From NCBI GenBank assembly GCA_902797555.1, contig CADBTM010000120.1:1-7716 (forward strand): a DNA stretch of 7,716 bases. Direction: 5' to 3'. How positions within the stretch are numbered: the first letter of the stretch is position 1; every line of letters begins with the position of its first letter. This document shows positions 5,984 through 7,716 of this stretch, one piece after another. Position numbers and translations under genes: made by a program. The notes beneath the pieces were generated by a model. That model was not told the DNA's origin. It worked only from the letters and a program-made list of their open reading frames with translations, and did no database searches. The stretch comes from Oscillospiraceae bacterium. Its GTDB lineage: Bacteria; Bacillota; Clostridia; Oscillospirales; Butyricicoccaceae.

Positions 5984-6658
5984 ATGAATGTGAAGAAACA
6001 ATTCAAAGATGGTCTGATCACGCAGAACCCCGTTCTCGTTCAGCTGCTGGGCATGTGCTCCACCATGGCCATCACCACCGCCCTTTTCAACGGCGTGGGC
6101 ATGGGTCTGTCGGTTATCATCATCCTCACCTGCTGCAACATCTGTATCTCCGCTCTGCGCAAGATCATCCCCAATGACATCCGTATCGCCATTTACGTCG
6201 TCGTCATCGCCGGCTTCGTCACCATCGTCGATCTGGTTCTGAAGGCCTTTATCCCCGCGCTGAGCGAGGCTCTGGGCGTGTTCATCCCCCTGATCGTGGT
6301 GAACTGCATCATCATCGGCCGTGCTGAGGCCTTCGCCGCCAAAAACACCATCGGCGCCTCCGCCCTCGACGGTATCTTCCAGGGTCTGGGCTACACCATG
6401 GTGCTGGTGATTATGTGCGTCATCCGCGAGCTGCTGGGCAAGGGCTCCTTCGGCGGCGGTATGATCGATGTGACCAACGGCTTTAAGGTGGTCTTTGACG
6501 GCACCGGCTCCGGCATTCAGATCTTCCCCGCACAGTACGGCGCTCTGGTTATGGCGCTGCCTGTGGGCGGCTTCCTGACGCTGGGCTGCATCATCGCTTT
6601 CGTTCAGCACATGCTGGGCAAGGGCGACAAGAAGGAAAAGAAGGAGGATGCTGAATAA
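5984..6658 (+). CDS. rnfE: Rnf complex subunit RnfE (membrane subunit)
   Basis: RnfE is a six-helix membrane protein, paralogous to RnfA and related to NqrD. RnfA and RnfE pack as an inverted pair and share a membrane-embedded iron-sulfur centre. The cysteines expected for that centre are present: C25 in LLGMCSTMA (21-29) and C108 in IPLIVVNCIIIGRAEAF (101-117). Other family landmarks are the opening KQFKDGLITQNPVLVQLLG and RAEAFAAKN (113-121). The 224-residue length is normal. Three further cysteines (C50, C51, C54 in LTCCNICIS) lie in the second helix region. The start is ATG 5984, with AAGGAGG (5967-5973) overlapping the rnfG stop and 10 nt away. The charged C-terminal tail (KKEKKEDAE) encodes the rnfA ribosome site, and the stop overlaps the rnfA start as TAATG. 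Confidence 0.96.
   Translation: MNVKKQFKDGLITQNPVLVQLLGMCSTMAITTALFNGVGMGLSVIIILTCCNICISALRKIIPNDIRIAIYVVVIAGFVTIVDLVLKAFIPALSEALGVFIPLIVVNCIIIGRAEAFAAKNTIGASALDGIFQGLGYTMVLVIMCVIRELLGKGSFGGGMIDVTNGFKVVFDGTGSGIQIFPAQYGALVMALPVGGFLTLGCIIAFVQHMLGKGDKKEKKEDAE
6635..6647 (+). promoter_or_regulatory. rnfA ribosome site embedded in the rnfE tail
   Basis: GAAAAGAAGGAGG, identical over 13 bases to the site before rnfG. AAGGAGG (6641-6647) lies 10 nt before the rnfA ATG at 6658. It supports translational coupling of rnfE and rnfA, whose products pair with each other. Confidence 0.75.
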
Positions 6659-7248
6659 TGGAATTTGCCAAACTTCTCGACATCACTCTGGGAGCCATTC
6701 TGATCAATAACTTCATCTTCTCCCAGTTCCTCGGCATCTGCCCCTTCATGGGCGTTTCCAAGAAGATGGACACCGCAGCCGGCATGGGCATGGCCGTTAT
6801 CTTCGTTATGGGTCTGGCCTCCGCCATCTGCTGGGTCATCAACAAGTTCGTTCTGGTCGCCCTCGGTCTGGCCTATCTCCAGACGCTGGCCTACATCCTG
6901 GTCATTGCCGCTCTGGTGCAGTTTGTGGAAATGTTCCTCAAGAAGGCCGTTCCCAGCCTGTACAGCGCTCTGGGCATTTACCTGCCCCTGATCACCACCA
7001 ACTGCGCGGTGCTGGGCGTGGTGCTGCTGAACACCCAGAACAACTACAACTTCATCGAGAGCGTCGTGTATGGCGTCACCGGCGGTATCGGCTTTTTGAT
7101 CGCTATCGTGCTGTTCGCCAGCATCCGGGAAAAGCTCCGCTTTGCCGACTATCCCAAGGCATTTGAAGGCTTCCCCATCGCTCTGGTCACCGCCGGCCTG
7201 CTGGCACTGGCCTTTATGGGCTTCTCCGGCATGAGCATTCCGTGGTAA
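6658..7248 (+). CDS. rnfA: Rnf complex subunit RnfA (membrane subunit)
   Basis: RnfA is the second six-helix core membrane protein, paralogous to RnfE and related to NqrE. Together they hold the iron-sulfur centre through which electrons cross the membrane. The 196 residues compare with about 190-195 usual for the family. NNFIFSQFLGICPFMG (17-32) contains C28, and PLITTNCAVLG (110-120) contains C116; with RnfE C25 and C108 these give the four expected ligands. A further family landmark is the loop with SIREKLRFADYPKAFEG (155-171), followed by the last helix. The start is ATG 6658, overlapping the rnfE stop by one base, with AAGGAGG 10 nt upstream. The stop is part of TAAGGAGG (7246-7253), the ribosome site for rnfB. 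Confidence 0.97.
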   Translation: MEFAKLLDITLGAILINNFIFSQFLGICPFMGVSKKMDTAAGMGMAVIFVMGLASAICWVINKFVLVALGLAYLQTLAYILVIAALVQFVEMFLKKAVPSLYSALGIYLPLITTNCAVLGVVLLNTQNNYNFIESVVYGVTGGIGFLIAIVLFASIREKLRFADYPKAFEGFPIALVTAGLLALAFMGFSGMSIPW

Positions 7249-7263
7249 GGAGGGCATACTGAT

Positions 7264-7716
7264 ATGACAAACGTAATTTATGCCGTTGCCGTTCTCGGCA
7301 TCCTGGGCGCGGTGTTCGGCGCTCTGCTGGCCTTTGCCTCCAAGATCTTCTATGTGGAGCATGACGAGCGTATCGACGAGATCCTCGGCGTGCTGCCCGG
7401 CGCCAACTGCGGCGGATGCGGCTTTGCCGGATGCGCCAACTGCGCCGAAGCCATCGTCGGCGGCAAAGCCAAGATCTCTGCCTGCCCTGTGGGCGGTCCC
7501 GCTGTGGCTGCCAAGGTGGCCAAGATCATGGGCGTGGAAGACACCGGTTCCGAGCGTATGGTCGCTCATGTCTACTGCTGCGGCGGCGAGCGCGCCGTCA
7601 AAAAGTACAATTATGACGGTCTGACCACCTGCGCCGCTGCCAACAAGGTCGCCGGCACGCCCATGGCCTGCCCCTCCGCATGTCTCGGTTACGGCTCGTG
7701 CGTGGCCGCCTGTAAG
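7264..7716 (+). CDS. rnfB: Rnf complex subunit RnfB (ferredoxin-side iron-sulfur subunit; partial, runs off right edge)
   Basis: RnfB accepts electrons from reduced ferredoxin on the cytoplasmic side and passes them into the complex. Only 151 codons are present and no stop is reached; clostridial RnfB is usually much longer, with further ferredoxin-type clusters to come. One membrane anchor (about 4-26) starts the protein. The proximal cluster motif follows in ANCGGCGFAGC, with C49, C52, C57 and then C74 in SACPVGG. A second cysteine-rich part begins at C105/C106 and C123, leading into C136, C140, C146 and C150, the usual entry to the ferredoxin domain (CLGYGSCVAAC). An extra cysteine, C60, sits where the homologues I recall have an aromatic residue. 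The start is ATG 7264, with AAGGAGG (7247-7253) 10 nt upstream overlapping the rnfA stop. Confidence 0.95.
   Translation, partial: MTNVIYAVAVLGILGAVFGALLAFASKIFYVEHDERIDEILGVLPGANCGGCGFAGCANCAEAIVGGKAKISACPVGGPAVAAKVAKIMGVEDTGSERMVAHVYCCGGERAVKKYNYDGLTTCAAANKVAGTPMACPSACLGYGSCVAACK

Noticed and set aside
6604..7569. 321-codon minus-strand frame opposite rnfA and rnfB, and similar frames opposite rnfD and rnfE
   Set aside because: Same compositional artefact; the plus-strand genes have full motifs, ribosome sites and operon spacing.
3098..7716. Na+-pumping NADH:quinone reductase (Nqr) instead of Rnf
   Set aside because: RnfC has two 4Fe-4S motifs, RnfB with its cysteine clusters is present, and there is no NqrF. 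Gene order C-D-G-E-A-B is that of Rnf.

Overview
The window looks like chromosome from a fairly GC-rich anaerobic Firmicute, most likely a Clostridia member of the Oscillospiraceae/Ruminococcaceae type. This is inferred from the gene order rnfC-D-G-E-A-B, strong AAGGAGG ribosome binding sites, sigma-A-like promoters, GC-rich coding DNA beside AT-rich intergenic DNA, and the style of the proteins. No genus-level claim is possible from the sequence alone.

Layout. On the minus strand, reading right to left, a CLC-type anion transporter gene (2786..1524) is followed after 22 nt by an ABC exporter gene (1501..1). The exporter runs off the left edge just after its catalytic glutamate. A divergent intergenic region of about 310 bp (2787..3097) separates this pair from a plus-strand operon. 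That operon holds complete rnfC, rnfD, rnfG, rnfE and rnfA and the first 151 codons of rnfB, which runs off the right edge. The left ~2.8 kb and right ~4.6 kb are almost fully coding. I see no tRNA, rRNA, CRISPR array, insertion sequence or phage gene.

How the genes work together. Rnf is a membrane complex that passes electrons from reduced ferredoxin to NAD+ and pumps Na+ or H+ outward. RnfB is the ferredoxin-side iron-sulfur subunit, RnfC the NADH/FMN subunit, RnfD and RnfG carry covalent FMN, and RnfA/RnfE form the membrane pair holding an interfacial iron-sulfur centre. Every key residue expected in the visible parts is present, so the complex should be functional. The CLC protein resembles the fluoride/proton antiporter (CLC-F) clade. 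It keeps the gating glutamate (GREG) but lacks the second (internal proton) glutamate and the GSGIP filter motif.

No undescribed multi-gene system is visible; Rnf, CLC and ABC exporters are known families. The parts most worth a second look are non-coding. One is a set of mutually exclusive hairpins upstream of the CLC gene. Another is an 18-bp inverted repeat on a possible CLC promoter. A third is an 11-bp palindrome at the predicted rnf transcription start. The fourth is the very regular ribosome-binding-site arrangement within the rnf operon.
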